DNA of 64,000 nt from Miscanthus floridulus (GCF_019320115.1 NC_089589.1:23193273-23257272); one strand, 5' to 3'. Counted from the stretch's first letter, positions 24,880 through 35,062 are shown. Notes: generated from the letters alone by a model not told the origin. Numbers and translations: made by a program.

Positions 24880-25711
24880 ACCAAGGAAGTCAAACCAAAA
24901 GAGACATTATGCTACTTTGCTACTTCATCTCTAATAATGTACTCCCAACTTTCTTAAAGAGCCCAAGCATGTCAAGTTTGATTTAAATTATAAAGAGGAT
25001 TATAAAGATTTATGACACTAAATAGGTATACTTGATGAAGGATCTAGTGATACTTATTTGGTATCATAAATATTATTATTTTATCATATGAATTTAGACA
25101 AACTTAAGATACTTTAATTCTACAAGAAAATTAGAATGACATCATTTAAATTTAGAAGGGAGGGGTATCAACTTGCATGTTTGTATCACCGCGCATGCAC
25201 GCCCGAGTGTGACAGTCGAGAACGTCTTTGTAAAGGAAGGTGGAACGTCAAGTCTCCCATGGCTGCTTAATCTACGGCTTACTCGGGTGGTGGCTGCCAA
25301 TTAATGGCAGAGGGGACCTAGTGGTGATAGCATAGACACGTGGGCCAAGATGAACAGTAATATATCCTTATTTACTCAGTCCAAGGAAATTGACTTTTGG
25401 ATGGTAGCAGCGATGTGTGGCTGGGTGCATGCCAAAGTTGATGTGTTACTGTTGCAAGATGGAACGAAATTAACAATTTGATCGCCCATCCCTAGACGCA
25501 CCGTGTAGATGCCATGCATGGTGCTCAACGCTCTAAACCTCGGTCCACGGGTGCCTGCCTCGAGTGGCTTGGAAGCTTCACGTGTGACTGCATCGGGTGC
25601 AGGTACGATGCCAATGAACTAATTGAGGACATCGGGTTGCTTTAACAAATGAACATTAGGGTGCCAAGTGTATTAGAGCGACTCCAACATGGGCATCCAA
25701 ATCAGTGCCTC
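24880..25711. repeat. Array unit 9: terminal module A without B
   Basis: Homology to module A continues to the shared CCTCT at about 25711 and then runs into unique sequence instead of CACTACTACAG. This copy has its own substitutions (ACATCATTT at 25140, CAGTAATATATCC near 25357, GGTACGATGCCAATG near 25602), mainly in its right half. It is the copy continuous with the right-hand flank, so it may represent the resident A. Confidence 0.9.
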
Positions 25712-26473
25712 TACTTTCAATTTGGGTGCTACCCCTACTTTTGTTAGTCTAATTTTTTTCTTGAACTCCAACGGTAGCACCCAAATTTGAGCCCTCAAAC
25801 CTCTTCTACTAGATAATGACAAACAAGGCCCGTTTGCCATTATATTCTTTCTTTCTTCTTCCTCCTATTGGGCAACTCCGGGCAGATCCCGTTGACACCG
25901 GACAGATGCAGCCAACTCCCATGGGCGAGGTCGGCTCTGGCTGCTGTCGCCCCGTGGGCACTCCGGCAGGTGTGCTCCCTGTGGTCCTCGGCCTGGCCGC
26001 GTGAGTAGCGCGCGGACACCGCAAGCAGGCACCGTGAGCAGAGTAGGGTCTGGCCAAGTGAGCAAGGTGGCGGACTGCCGTGGGTCTAGCCACATGAGCA
26101 AGCGGGAGGACTGCCGTGGCTGCGCAGCAGAGCAGTGCGCTCCGCAGAAGACGGAGCTCTCGAGGCAACTGGCGCCTCCATGGTGTGCCCAGCACGTCAT
26201 CATGGGTCCGCCATGGGGAGCCCGGGTCTACCGCGCCGGGTGTCACATTCTGCCGATAAATCTCCGTGCAGACGCGCGGTACTGGAGTACGCGTGGGGGA
26301 GAACGACAAGCGCGTAGGAAAAAAACTAGGGCACGAGCAGGGAAGGATCGAGCGGACGGGGAAAATGAATGAAACGGTCTTTTGCGCACATGGCCTAGAT
26401 CCCCACGAGAGGGTGCCGGAGAGAGAATTTGGGTGGCCACCTAAATTTGGATGCTCTAGTTGGGATCCTCCTG
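25676..26473. mobile_element. PIF/Harbinger-like element with GC-rich interior, overlapping the array edge
   Basis: The left end (GAGCGACTCCAACATGGGCATCC, read in two pieces) and the right end are imperfect inverted repeats; the right end's reverse complement runs from GGATCCCAAC to GAGCATCCAAAT. TTA precedes the left end, as PIF elements prefer, but a clean right-hand duplication is not visible. The interior 25860-26350 is GC-rich, with overlapping frames of 112-166 codons on both strands that I do not recognise. These could be captured host sequence or simply GC-rich noncoding DNA. The right end is approximate. Confidence 0.4.
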
Positions 26474-26808
26474 GAGCTATGATTTTGGGCTAGGCACCCG
26501 TATTTAGCTATGGGGGCTCAAATAGAGACTACGCGTATTGTCACTGCTTTGACACGATGAAATGGTACCTAGGTCGCTCGGTCCAGCTGAATTATTCATC
26601 TACGCACACGGTAGGTGCAAGCCAGATCGATCAGAATCATATTCATGCAGACCGCGACAGAAAATTCAGTCGAGAACGACCAATACTCGCTACTTAGCAA
26701 ATGCCACGTGAAAATGAAGATGATGCTTCGACTACCTCTACCAAAGCGCGCCACGCCGGCGGCTCCACGCTTCTGAAGATGGCCTCGACCACGCTGCTGC
26801 CACACTAG
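26474..26808. other. Intergenic stretch, nothing recognised
   Basis: This is mixed-composition noncoding sequence between the PIF-like element and the duplication that starts at 26809. I see no convincing frame or repeat. Confidence 0.5.
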
Positions 26809-27780
26809 TCGGCTAGGCAGCCATGGCCTGGCCTGGCTGGGCGGAGCCATCAGCTTCGTCTACCTCCACGCTCCTGAAGACAGCCTCGACCACGCCGACA
26901 TCACACCAGTCGGCAGCAATTTGAAAGTACCAGAATCTAGATGAGAACTAGGACAAGCTTAGTTAGATGTATTTGCAATTTGAAAGTACCGGGACCTGGT
27001 TGAGAACTTAGAACAAATTCAGGGACCTATAGTGAAATTTACTCATTAATAAATATATCCAATGTATGTAGGTTGATTCTACTTTATGTTAATAACCGAA
27101 ATATATAGCACGAATCATGTAACAACTATACCAGCCATGAAGTTACCAGACATCGGACATGCTATCGGGCTTAGGTGTGCCGAACTGGTTCTGAGACAAA
27201 ATACAAAATAGAGGATTTGCTGGGACGACGAGGGCTCAAGCTACTGCACTAGCACTACTATAGAATTGATAATCACTTCGGCCACTTTCACAACCAGTTT
27301 GCTGAAAATCGGCGGTGATATTTATCACCGTCGGTTCATACTACGAATCGTTGGTGAAATAATTTTCACCACCGGTTTGAGTTACGAACCGTTGGTGAAA
27401 ATGAGGGTGATTATCACCGTCGGCTGGTAACACGAACTGACGGTGATAACATATCATTACAGCCAGTTTGTGTTACTAATCGATAGTGATGGTCGACCCA
27501 TTTTACCACCTTTTTGTAGTACCAACCGGTGGTAAGAATCATTTCTCTAACGGTTCGTAATACGAACCGGCGGTGATAAATTATGCTGCAGCACAATAAA
27601 ATTCATAATTTTGTTGAACAAAGTTGGATGGATATTAACTTTATATCAAAGTTATGACTTTTTTATTTGAAATTGTTTACGGTCCTAGAATTATGTTTGA
27701 AGCTCTTATATTTTGAAATTCTATTTTTTTAATTTTACAAACAACCTCGGAAGAAAAAATGATCCAAAGCAAAGTTATAG
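26809..27780. repeat. Tandem duplication, copy 1 (972 bp)
   Basis: From TCGGCTA at 26809 the sequence is repeated, diverged, from TCGGCTACGC at 27781. The shared text includes GACAGCCTCGACCACGCCG and AGTCGGCAGCAATTTGAAAG. The copy includes the left part of a CACTA element (from 27253) and stops inside it, so the duplication breakpoint lies within the transposon. Confidence 0.75.
27253..27780. mobile_element. Truncated CACTA element (left end only)
   Basis: The element starts CACTACTATAGAATTGAT at 27253, preceded by TAG. Subterminal motifs follow in both orientations (CCGGTTTGAGTTACGAACCG type, CACCGTCGG type). It is cut at 27780 by the junction with the second duplication copy. Confidence 0.7.
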
Positions 27781-28590
27781 TCGGCTACGCAGCCATAGCC
27801 TGGCCTGGCCGGGCGGAGCCATCAGCTTCGTCTACCTCCAGCGAAGCACACCACACCAGCGGCTCAACGCTTCTGAAGACAGCCTCGACCACGCCGACAT
27901 CACACCAGTCGGCAGCAATTTGAAAGTACCAGAATCTAGACAAGAACTAGGACAAGTTTAGTTAGATGCATTTGCAATTTTAAAGTACAGGGACCTGGTC
28001 GAGAACTTAGAACAAATTCAGGGACCTACAGTGAAATTTACTCATTAATAAATATATCCTAATGTATGTAGGTTGATTCTACTTTATGTTAATAACCGAA
28101 AATATATATATAGCACGAATCATGTCGCAACTATACCAGCCATGAAGTTACAAGACATGGGACATGCTGTCGGGCTTAGCTGTGCCGAACTGGTTCTGAG
28201 ACAAAATACAAAATAGAGGATTTGCTGGGACGTGGGCTCAAGCTACTGCACTAGCACTACTATAGAATTGATAATCACATCCACCACTTTCATCATCAGT
28301 TTGCTGAAAACCGACGGTGATATTCAGCCAGTTTGTGTGACCAACCGATAGTGATGGTCGACCCATTTCTACCACCTTTTTGTGGTATCAACTGGTGGTG
28401 AAAATCATTTCACTGACGGTTCATAATTCGAACTGGCGGTGATGAATTATGCTGTAGCACAATAAAATTCATAATTTTTTCGAACAAAGTTGGATGGATA
28501 TAAACTTTATATCAAAGTTATGACTTTTTTATTTGAAATTATTTACGGTCCCAGAAGTATGTTTGAAGCTCTTATATTTTAAAATTCAAA
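27781..28590. repeat. Tandem duplication, copy 2
   Basis: This is the second copy of the segment at 26809-27780. It has lost about 140 bp of the CACTA subterminal region near 28323 relative to copy 1. Homology fades at about 28590, where copy 1 ends and copy 2 continues into the rest of the CACTA interior. Confidence 0.7.
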
Positions 28591-29346
28591 GCTGATAACT
28601 TTTCATTAGAAATCATTTATGGTCTCAAATTTGTATATAAAGTTCTAAAATTTTTAAATTCAAAATTTTTAAATGACATCGGTTGGAAAATTGATCAAAA
28701 TCAAAGTTTTAGATCTCGAGAACAACAACTTTGTAGTTGATGACTTTTTCGTTTGAAACTATTTGGGGTCACAAAAGTATGGCTGAAGTTCCCACACATT
28801 GAAATTCAAATTATTCAAACGACATCGGATGAAGAAACGACCAACATCAAAGTTGTAGATCTCGATTAGAACAACAACTTTATAGTTGATTACTTTTTCA
28901 TCTAAAGTCATTTAAGGTCCTAAATATTCAATTCAAAATCCTAAGAAGTGTATACTAGGAAAATGAATATGCCATATAGACACAAGTGCCCTAGGGTTGG
29001 AGTAGTTAGAGCAACTATGGGTGGGGGCACAGGTCTTAGGTTTGAATCCTAGACCGCGCAATGCGTGGATTTTTGTGTGAAATGCCGCGTGACTTGTGAC
29101 TTCTGGTTGGGCCTCCCAGGATTAAAACAAATTTTTTGCTATTTTTTGGCTCATTATTTTGATTTCGGCAAATCCAAATCACTTACGGCTGGTAACACGA
29201 ACCGGCGGTGATAACCTGTCATCACCGCCGGTTCCCAACTGTCAGTAATGACCGTTCCCATCACCGTCGACTTTCACTGCCGAGGGACCAAAACCGTCGG
29301 TGAAGGGGGGTCTGGAACCGGCAGCGATGAACTTTCTGTTGTAGCG
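28255..29346. mobile_element. Non-autonomous CACTA element, TSD TAG
   Basis: The left end is CACTACTATAGAATTG at 28255. The right end is TTTCTGTTGTAGCG at 29346, whose complement CGCTACAACAGAAA is a degraded CACTA terminus. TAG occurs on both sides (28252-28254 and 29347-29349). Subterminal motifs of the CACCGTCGGTT type lie near both ends. The 1.09-kb interior is AT-rich without a transposase frame. It contains a tRNA-like B-box at 29039. Confidence 0.75.
29039..29049 (+). promoter_or_regulatory. tRNA-like B-box (GGTTTGAATCC) inside CACTA element
   Basis: GGTTTGAATCC fits the pol III B-box consensus GGTTCRANNCC apart from one base. A weaker A-box-like stretch (GGAGTAGTTAGAGCAAC) lies about 40 bp upstream. 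This suggests a decayed tRNA-derived sequence or SINE, not a working tRNA gene, because no cloverleaf can be drawn. Confidence 0.3.
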
Positions 29347-29349
29347 TAG

Positions 29350-29982
29350 ACATTTGGGGCGAAATGGTTTTTCTCCTATCTGTTAACGGTGTTACCTATA
29401 GAAATTGTTAAATTGGTCATAAAAATGAACACGATGTCATATAGGAAGGGAAATGTTTTCAGGGCCAAATAAAAAACCATGTCAATGGAATATTTTTTAA
29501 CCCGCAACTATGTACACACTAGCTCTTGACCTATAGAAGCTACATTATTTTTCCGTTATTCATTCTCTTGGATGCAGGTAAACCCAATGTGATATCCCAT
29601 GTATCCTTAGCTGATATATGGATCTGCTGGGACAATCTTAGCTTTCTAACCATTCTAGAGACGAGACTAGTGAGGCATGATTACAGGATCTAGTAAAATT
29701 ATAATATTATTAAGTTTAATGTTTCTAACTCAATTAGATGTTCAAAAGTTAATTGTACTCCGTCACTGAGTATTAGTTCTTTCAAAAATTTAGGACAAAA
29801 TAAATTAAGTAACAAGAGAAAAGTCTATATTCCCATCATTAAATAGCTATTCAGTACTGATTGGCTTTTATAGACCGTGCTATAAATTGCTGATTCGGAT
29901 CAGACTGTGGAGCCTGGGGCTAGGAGATATTATGTGCTTGTTTGGCATGGCTCCACCCTCGGGTGCTCCCATGACGAGTCGA
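29350..29982. other. AT-rich intergenic sequence
   Basis: This is noncoding, AT-rich sequence between two CACTA elements. I see no gene, terminal repeat or strong motif. Confidence 0.5.
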
Positions 29983-30589
29983 CACTACTACAGGAAACGT
30001 TTTCAAGGTGGGTGTTTTGGGTTAACCGAGGCGGGCAAAGCTTCGGAGGCGGTTGCTTTGCCCGCCTCAGTTAATCTATTAATGAAGGCGGGCGTCTTAA
30101 GGTGCCTGCCTCCGTTAATCGATTTAAAAAATTAAAAAAGAAGCCCGAGCGATCCCAATTGAGCCCACCATCAAGCCCAATCAAGCCTGCCGCCATCATG
30201 TCCGTGCTGCCACGCTCTGTGTCCGCACCACCACCATTCACAACCGGAATCTGGAAGTTTGCCGTGTGCCCACGTCACACGGCGAAGCCCAAAAAACACT
30301 CGGCAAAGGCTTTGCCGAGTGTTAAACTCGACAAACGGCACTCGGCGTACACAGAGTCGGCAAACGTTTCTTTGCCGAGTGTTTTTTATCGGGCACTCGG
30401 CAAAGACTTTGTCAAGTGATAAAACCGACACTCGGCAAAAAAAAGCAATGTGACGGCGAGAAGACGTTCATGGCGCATTTGCCGAGTGTCTAATGGCATA
30501 AGCACTCGGCAAATATGTCTTGTTGGCTGAGTCTCGACGGAAAAAAAAAACTCGGCAAACAATGGTTTTTGCGAAAATAAAAAAAAGCC

Positions 30590-31130
30590 CGCTCGCGCCG
30601 TGCCCGTCCCCGACCGGCGTGGTCCGCACCGGTGGCCGCTCGGCGTCCAACAAGCGCGCGTCGGCGGCTGTGTCCTAGTGTTCCCACCGCCGTTCCCGCC
30701 GCTCGGCCGCTTCCCGCTCCAGCCGCCCCGCGCGCCCGCAGCGACCGCCGCTCCCGCCGCCCGCGCCGCCCTGCACGCGCCACCACAGCCTCGGCCCCGG
30801 CCGCACGCGCCGCCCTCCCCGCCCGCCCCGCGCGCCCGGCCGTGGCCGCCTCCTGCTGCCATGCCGTGCCGCCCACCGCCAGCTGTCCCGCGCTTGTGCC
30901 GCCACGGCCTCGGCCCCGGCTGCCCGCACCGCAACGCCCGCTCGCCCCGCGCGCCCGGCCGTGGCCACCTCCTACCGCCATGCCGCGCTGCCCACCGCCA
31001 GCCGGTGTCCCGCGCCCACGCCGCCCTGCCCGCGCAGCCCCGCGCGCCCGGCCGTGGCTGCCGTGCCATGCCGCCCACCGCCGGCCGGTGTGCCGCGCCC
31101 GCCACCACCCTCCTGCCCCTTGCCCCTTGG
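30590..31130. other. GC-rich, CpG-dense block in the nested CACTA
   Basis: The block is dominated by GCC/CGC-type codon-like runs and stays open in nearly every frame on both strands, giving frames of 180-277 codons that are Ala/Arg/Pro-rich low complexity. Open frames in such composition are expected without coding selection, and no domain is visible. It resembles GC-rich islands seen in other elements of this class. Confidence 0.6.
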
Positions 31131-31461
31131 AAGATGAGGTGAGAGGAATGGATAAGGGGAGAGGGAGAGGGAGGGATAAGTGGGGAGGGATCCAGGGAGA
31201 CGAGGTTCGGGCCAATGGGAGAGCTCGATTTTGGAGAGACGGATCGGCTGACGTGACGGAACGTGTTTCTTTAAGCTTATAAAGTGTTGAGTTTGCCGAG
31301 TGTGGAGCTAGGACACTCGGCAAAGATGGCTTTGCCGAGTGTCAAGGTTTGGGGCACACGACAAATATATTTATTATTTTTTCATTTCCTTGTTTTCCAT
31401 AACGTGTTTTTCCTTTTTTTGTTCGATGTACTTTGAAAATACCTTATCAAATTGACTCAAC

Positions 31462-31469
31462 AATATATA

Positions 31470-31505
<36 letters not shown>
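31462..31505. repeat. TA dinucleotide repeat
   Basis: About 20 TA units with a single interruption, in the AT-rich half of the nested CACTA element. Confidence 0.95.
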
Positions 31506-31508
<3 letters not shown>

Positions 31509-33319
31509 TTTTCTATAAATATGATTCCTTTATTTTATGGGGTTACAGCTCAAATTTAATTTATATCAATTAAAATTCTATAATTGCACTTAATAAATTA
31601 AAATTCTCAAACGGATACAAAGAATTACCAAAATTTCACATGAAACAATCTATGTTCTCTATTGCCTATACAAAAAGTTTTGAAGTCAAACGCCAATTCG
31701 ATCGTGACTTTGACTCCAAATCTTACCGATTTCTTCTCAACGTTATGATTCTTCTTCTGAGATGCTTCGGTTTGTCAACATCGTACGTGACAAATTATGC
31801 GAAACCTTCTCAATTTTTTACCATAGCCTCCACTTATGATATCATCACATCATGACAAATCTCATGATTTTCAGACTTTGTTTGCACTTTTTAGAATTTA
31901 AAAATCATTCGACCACACGTTCGTGGTCGTGTTTCCTGAACAAGATATTCGAAATTTCTTTTTATTTCCCGGGTACGGCCTCACACTGGACTCAATAACA
32001 TGAATATCATTTTTATACTCATTTTATTCTATTATTTGAATCACTTGCAGTTCAAATTTGACTTGGTTCAAAAAATTGCTTGAAATGCAATAAATTAATT
32101 AAATATAGCAAACAGATCCAGAAATATACCAAATTGTAACATGGAGTAACACATGTTCTATGTGAAGTGCAGAAAAAGTTTCAAGGTTACAAGAGGGAAA
32201 AAAACTTATTTCTTTGCCTAGTGCCAAAAAAACACTTGGCAAACTTACTTCTTTGCCGAGTGTTTTTTTTCAGCACTCGGCAAAGAGTTTATTTGCCGAG
32301 TGCAATTATTTTGCCGAGTGTTTTTTTTTTGTAGCACTTGGCAAAGAGCTTGTTTGCCGAGTGCCCGAGGGAATGCACTCGGCAAACATAAACACACTCG
32401 GCAAAGAGCCGGTTTCCGGTAGTAATTGCCACCACATTCGGAGGAGGCCCATAGGACGTGCGGGGCCCCACCGTGGCCACACGCTCCTTGGGGGCCCGGC
32501 CACACACGTTAGAGAGGCGCCCGCCGGATCTGGGCACGGCTGGCCTCTTCCTCGCTGGATCTGGGCATGGCCCCATGCCACCATGGCACCGCGCAACCGC
32601 CGTGGTGGAGCTGTCGCTATGGGAGAGGATGGGAGGCGCAGATGGTGAGGAAGAAGGGGATGGAGCCGACCTCCACCTAGATCCGACCGACCTTCTCCTG
32701 GATGCGGCCAACCTCCTCCTCCGCCTCCCCGCTGCCACCGCTGGGATTCCAACACGATGCACACGCCTCCACCACCTACGGAGGGAGGAGAAAGAGAAGA
32801 GGGAGGAGACGGAGCCGATGGAGAGGGAGGACAGGGAGTCGCATGTGCGAGCCCCTGCCTGTGGTTTTGCCTAGAAGAGAGAGAGGGCGCCTTGAGAGAC
32901 GGCTGAGAGAGTTGGGGTAGGATGAGTAACACTGAAACCATAAGGCAATGTATATATACAGGCCCAATATTGAGAAATGGGCCACGCGCTGGGCTTCGGC
33001 TATATTAACACAGGCTGGCCTTATAGTGTGCCTGCCTCCGAAAATGGGTTTACGCAGGTGCCTTATGACGACCGCCTCCGAAAATAGACCATTTGTGGAG
33101 GCGGTTGTTTTAAAACGACCGCCTCCATAAATTCATTTCGGAGGCGAGCATTTTCTGACTGCCTCCGTAAATCGATTTTGTGGGGCAGTCATTTTTTGGT
33201 GCCGCAGTAAATAAAATGACCGCCTCTGTTAGGCGCCGGGTATTTTATGAAGAGGTTGGATTTGTAACCGTCTCAGATAATGTTTAGGCAGTGTTTCGTA
33301 AAATCATTTTGTAGTAGTG

Positions 33320-33929
33320 TGAAGCCGGAGGGAAGTGCCACAAATTGCAGCTTCGGCTTCTATAGAAAAAATGGCTGCGGCTCCTCCGTCGAATCTGCTA
33401 TGGGAGCTAGAGTCAGAGCCATACCAGACAGGTCCAATATAACTTGTGGTTTTGTGCCTGGTGGGTTCTCCGATGTACGTATGTTTTGGTGGTTAAACCT
33501 TAAACTAGTAATATTGTTTATTAGTAATATTGTGTATTTAATGTTAGTACATTAGCACTCTCTAAAGAGGTGCGACCATAGGTATTAGTAATATTGTGTA
33601 TTTAATGTTAGTACATTAGCACTCTCTCCCCACCGGGACAGTCGCCCTTGATCTAGATCTGCAATTAGCACAGGCGAGGGACTCCTTGGCGGTCCTCGGT
33701 GGTGCAGTAGGCCCTCCTGACTCGGATCCGCCATCGGCAGTGAGGCGGACGCGCCCGCCACACCCATTGTCATGGCGATCCTCGGCACGGGTGCACTTGT
33801 CGGGCGTAGCAGACTCAATGAGTGCAGGCGGAGGCGGATGCGGATAGGCACATGACACGGTAGGCATGGACGGTGCGAGCTGACAAGGATGGCAGTAAGC
33901 ACGAACGTCACATGTATGTATTTTAACAT
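33320..33929. other. Intergenic sequence with a 43-bp direct repeat
   Basis: A 43-bp sequence starting TTAGTAATATTGTG occurs at 33521-33563 and again, apparently identical, at 33585-33627. GC-rich sequence without a recognisable gene follows to about 33880. Confidence 0.6.
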
Positions 33930-34068
33930 GTTTTTATTACATTTTCATCATCGGTTTCATCCTGATGGTGATGAAGGTGAACATCGCCGCCCAGTTTCAC
34001 TTCCAAATCGCAGAACCGACAGTGATGGCAGTTTCTAAGCCGGCGGGGATAATGTTTCTATAGTAGTG
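33930..34068. mobile_element. Right terminal fragment of a CACTA element
   Basis: The sequence ends TTTCTATAGTAGTG at 34068, the inverse of the CACTACTATAGAA terminus of the elements at 27253 and 28255. Subterminal motifs (ACCGACAGTGATGG and similar) precede it. No matching left end was found nearby, so the element is truncated or its left end is unrecognisable. Confidence 0.6.
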
Positions 34069-34590
34069 TTTTGAAAGTAGTTTGTGGCCTAGATTTCATA
34101 ATATTAGTGCTAAAATAAATAACCATCTGGTTAATTTGCATAGAGCTGTGTGCATAAGAAACCTAATAACTAAAAATGCATAGATGTTATAGGTTATAAT
34201 TACTAATAGGGGAACTTTCTTCTTGAGCGAATTTAAGCTCAGTCAGTAATAAAACTAATAAGAATGATGATGATAACGATTATAATTGTTGGAACATTCT
34301 CAATGACCACAGCAAAGTAGCATCACCAAATGGAAGTCACAACAAATCTTAAAGGTTTTGTAGATAACTTACGAGCGCACATGTATGCAGCAGTAGTGCC
34401 GTACTTGCTCAACAAATTTTTTTGCGAAGAAAAGTTACCACAATAGAAGGTCATGAAGCTTAGGGGCATGGCCTGTACAGACCGACTAGCTAGATAGATT
34501 GTGAACCAAAATGTACAAGACTACTGACTATCTAGATAGATAGTGAAGCAAATGTGCACACATTAAATCATTAAATTACATTATACCAAC
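34069..34590. other. AT-rich intergenic sequence
   Basis: This is noncoding sequence upstream (in plus-strand terms) of the NBS-like remnant. A short near-repeat (GACTAGCTAGATAGATTGTG / GACTATCTAGATAGATAGTG) occurs around 34480-34550. I see nothing else. Confidence 0.45.
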
Positions 34591-34727
34591 CTGCTTCTTG
34601 AGCAAAGACCAGGCATCTTCTTGCTCTAATTTGTCGACATAGTGGTAGGGAACCTCTGCCGTCATGCCTCGGGCAACTGCATCGTGTCTCGTTATGAGAA
34701 ACTTGATGGTCTCCTCGTGCTTCAGTG
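34591..34727 (-). pseudogene. Possible NBS-type resistance-gene remnant
   Basis: On the minus strand the frame reads FLITRHDAVARGM, then VPYHYVDKLEQEDAWSLL and KKQ up to a likely exon end at 34591. The order of an (I/V)xTTR-like strand, a VA helix and an L..xDAWxLLKK block resembles the RNBS-B and RNBS-C motifs of plant NB-ARC proteins. An in-frame stop lies a few codons upstream and no P-loop or kinase-2 is visible, so it would be an isolated fragment. The match is short and from memory of motif style; an unrelated protein remains possible. Confidence 0.3.
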
Positions 34728-34832
34728 ATAGCTCTCCCTAATAGACCAGCATCGCTAAATTCTTGATTGACACTCAACGATATTTTCTTTTGATACTTTG
34801 TTTGATATGATTACAGATCTTCCTGGCATAGG

Positions 34833-35040
34833 GCTAAACCTTGTACCAAAGCAAACAATGTTAGACGTATCAATCATGTGCCACAAATACTAAAAAAAAT
34901 GCATAAAACCAATGCACCGTGGACGTGAAGAAAATCCAATAATGTAAGACTTCACTATCAGAATATCTAAACATGAAAGTGATGGATATCAATATGGGTA
35001 GGACACTAGGACAATGATGATAATAGCCGCACATGGTACC
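34833..35040. repeat. Diverged direct duplication, copy 1
   Basis: This shares text such as CTAAACCTT, AAAGCAAA.AATGTTAG and ACATGAAAGTGATGGATAT with 35722-35930, about 890 bp to the right. It has no coding content. Confidence 0.6.
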
Positions 35041-35062
35041 ACACATATTGTTGGCGAGCAAA

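Larger units (their letters stand above)
5265..25711. repeat. Large tandem array: eight A-B units plus a terminal A
   Basis: Nine direct units start at 5265, 7847, 10415, 12990, 14585, 17153, 19731, 22299 and 24880, each at ACCAAGGAAGTC. Lengths are 2582, 2568, 2575, 1595 (deleted), 2568, 2578, 2568, 2581 and 832 (A only). Copies look nearly identical over long stretches. Each full unit consists of module A (833 bp in unit 1) and module B (about 1749 bp). Short frames of 61-87 codons recur on the minus strand in every unit with no resemblance to known proteins. I regard them as noncoding by-products of homogenised sequence. No host gene lies inside. Confidence 0.95.
30239..32424. mobile_element. 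Nested CACTA element of the TTTGCCGAGTG class, TSD ATT
   Basis: The left end CACAACCGGAATCTGG (30239) and right end GGTTTCCGGTAGTA (32424) are imperfect inverse copies. ATT is duplicated at 30236-30238 and 32425-32427, inside the outer element's sequence. Subterminal TTTGCCGAGTG / CACTCGGCAAA motifs lie at 30290-30560, 31290-31345 and 32215-32405. No transposase is present, so it depends on a partner element. The interior contains a very GC-rich block (30590-31130) followed by a TA repeat and AT-rich DNA. Confidence 0.8.
29983..33319. mobile_element. Outer CACTA element carrying a nested CACTA
   Basis: The left end is CACTACTACAGGAAACG at 29983. The right end is CATTTTGTAGTAGTG at 33319, with complement CACTACTACAAAATG. 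Both sides carry subterminal copies of a GGCGGGC / GCCTCCG motif (30015-30115 and 33025-33245). Flanking triplets are CGA and TGA, a near-match explicable by C-to-T change at a CpG. Without the insert at 30239-32424 the element is about 1.15 kb and holds no transposase, so it is non-autonomous. A GC-rich block at 32440-32870 is noncoding as far as I can tell. Confidence 0.75.

Noticed and set aside
5762..25600. Short minus-strand frames (61-87 codons) recurring in every array unit
   Set aside because: Their repetition only reflects the tandem array. They lack similarity to known families, start context and supporting splice structure.
25809..26372. 166- and 123-codon overlapping frames in the PIF-like element
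   Set aside because: GC-rich low-complexity text on both strands and no recognisable motif; kept only as possible cargo.
29000..29080. A tRNA gene at the B-box motif
   Set aside because: No acceptor stem, anticodon arm or proper A-box can be drawn; only a B-box-like remnant remains.
30386..31323. Frames of 180-277 codons on both strands in the GC-rich block
   Set aside because: The sequence is so GC-rich that stops are rare in all frames. The translations are Ala/Arg/Pro/Gly low complexity with no domain and overlap each other on both strands.
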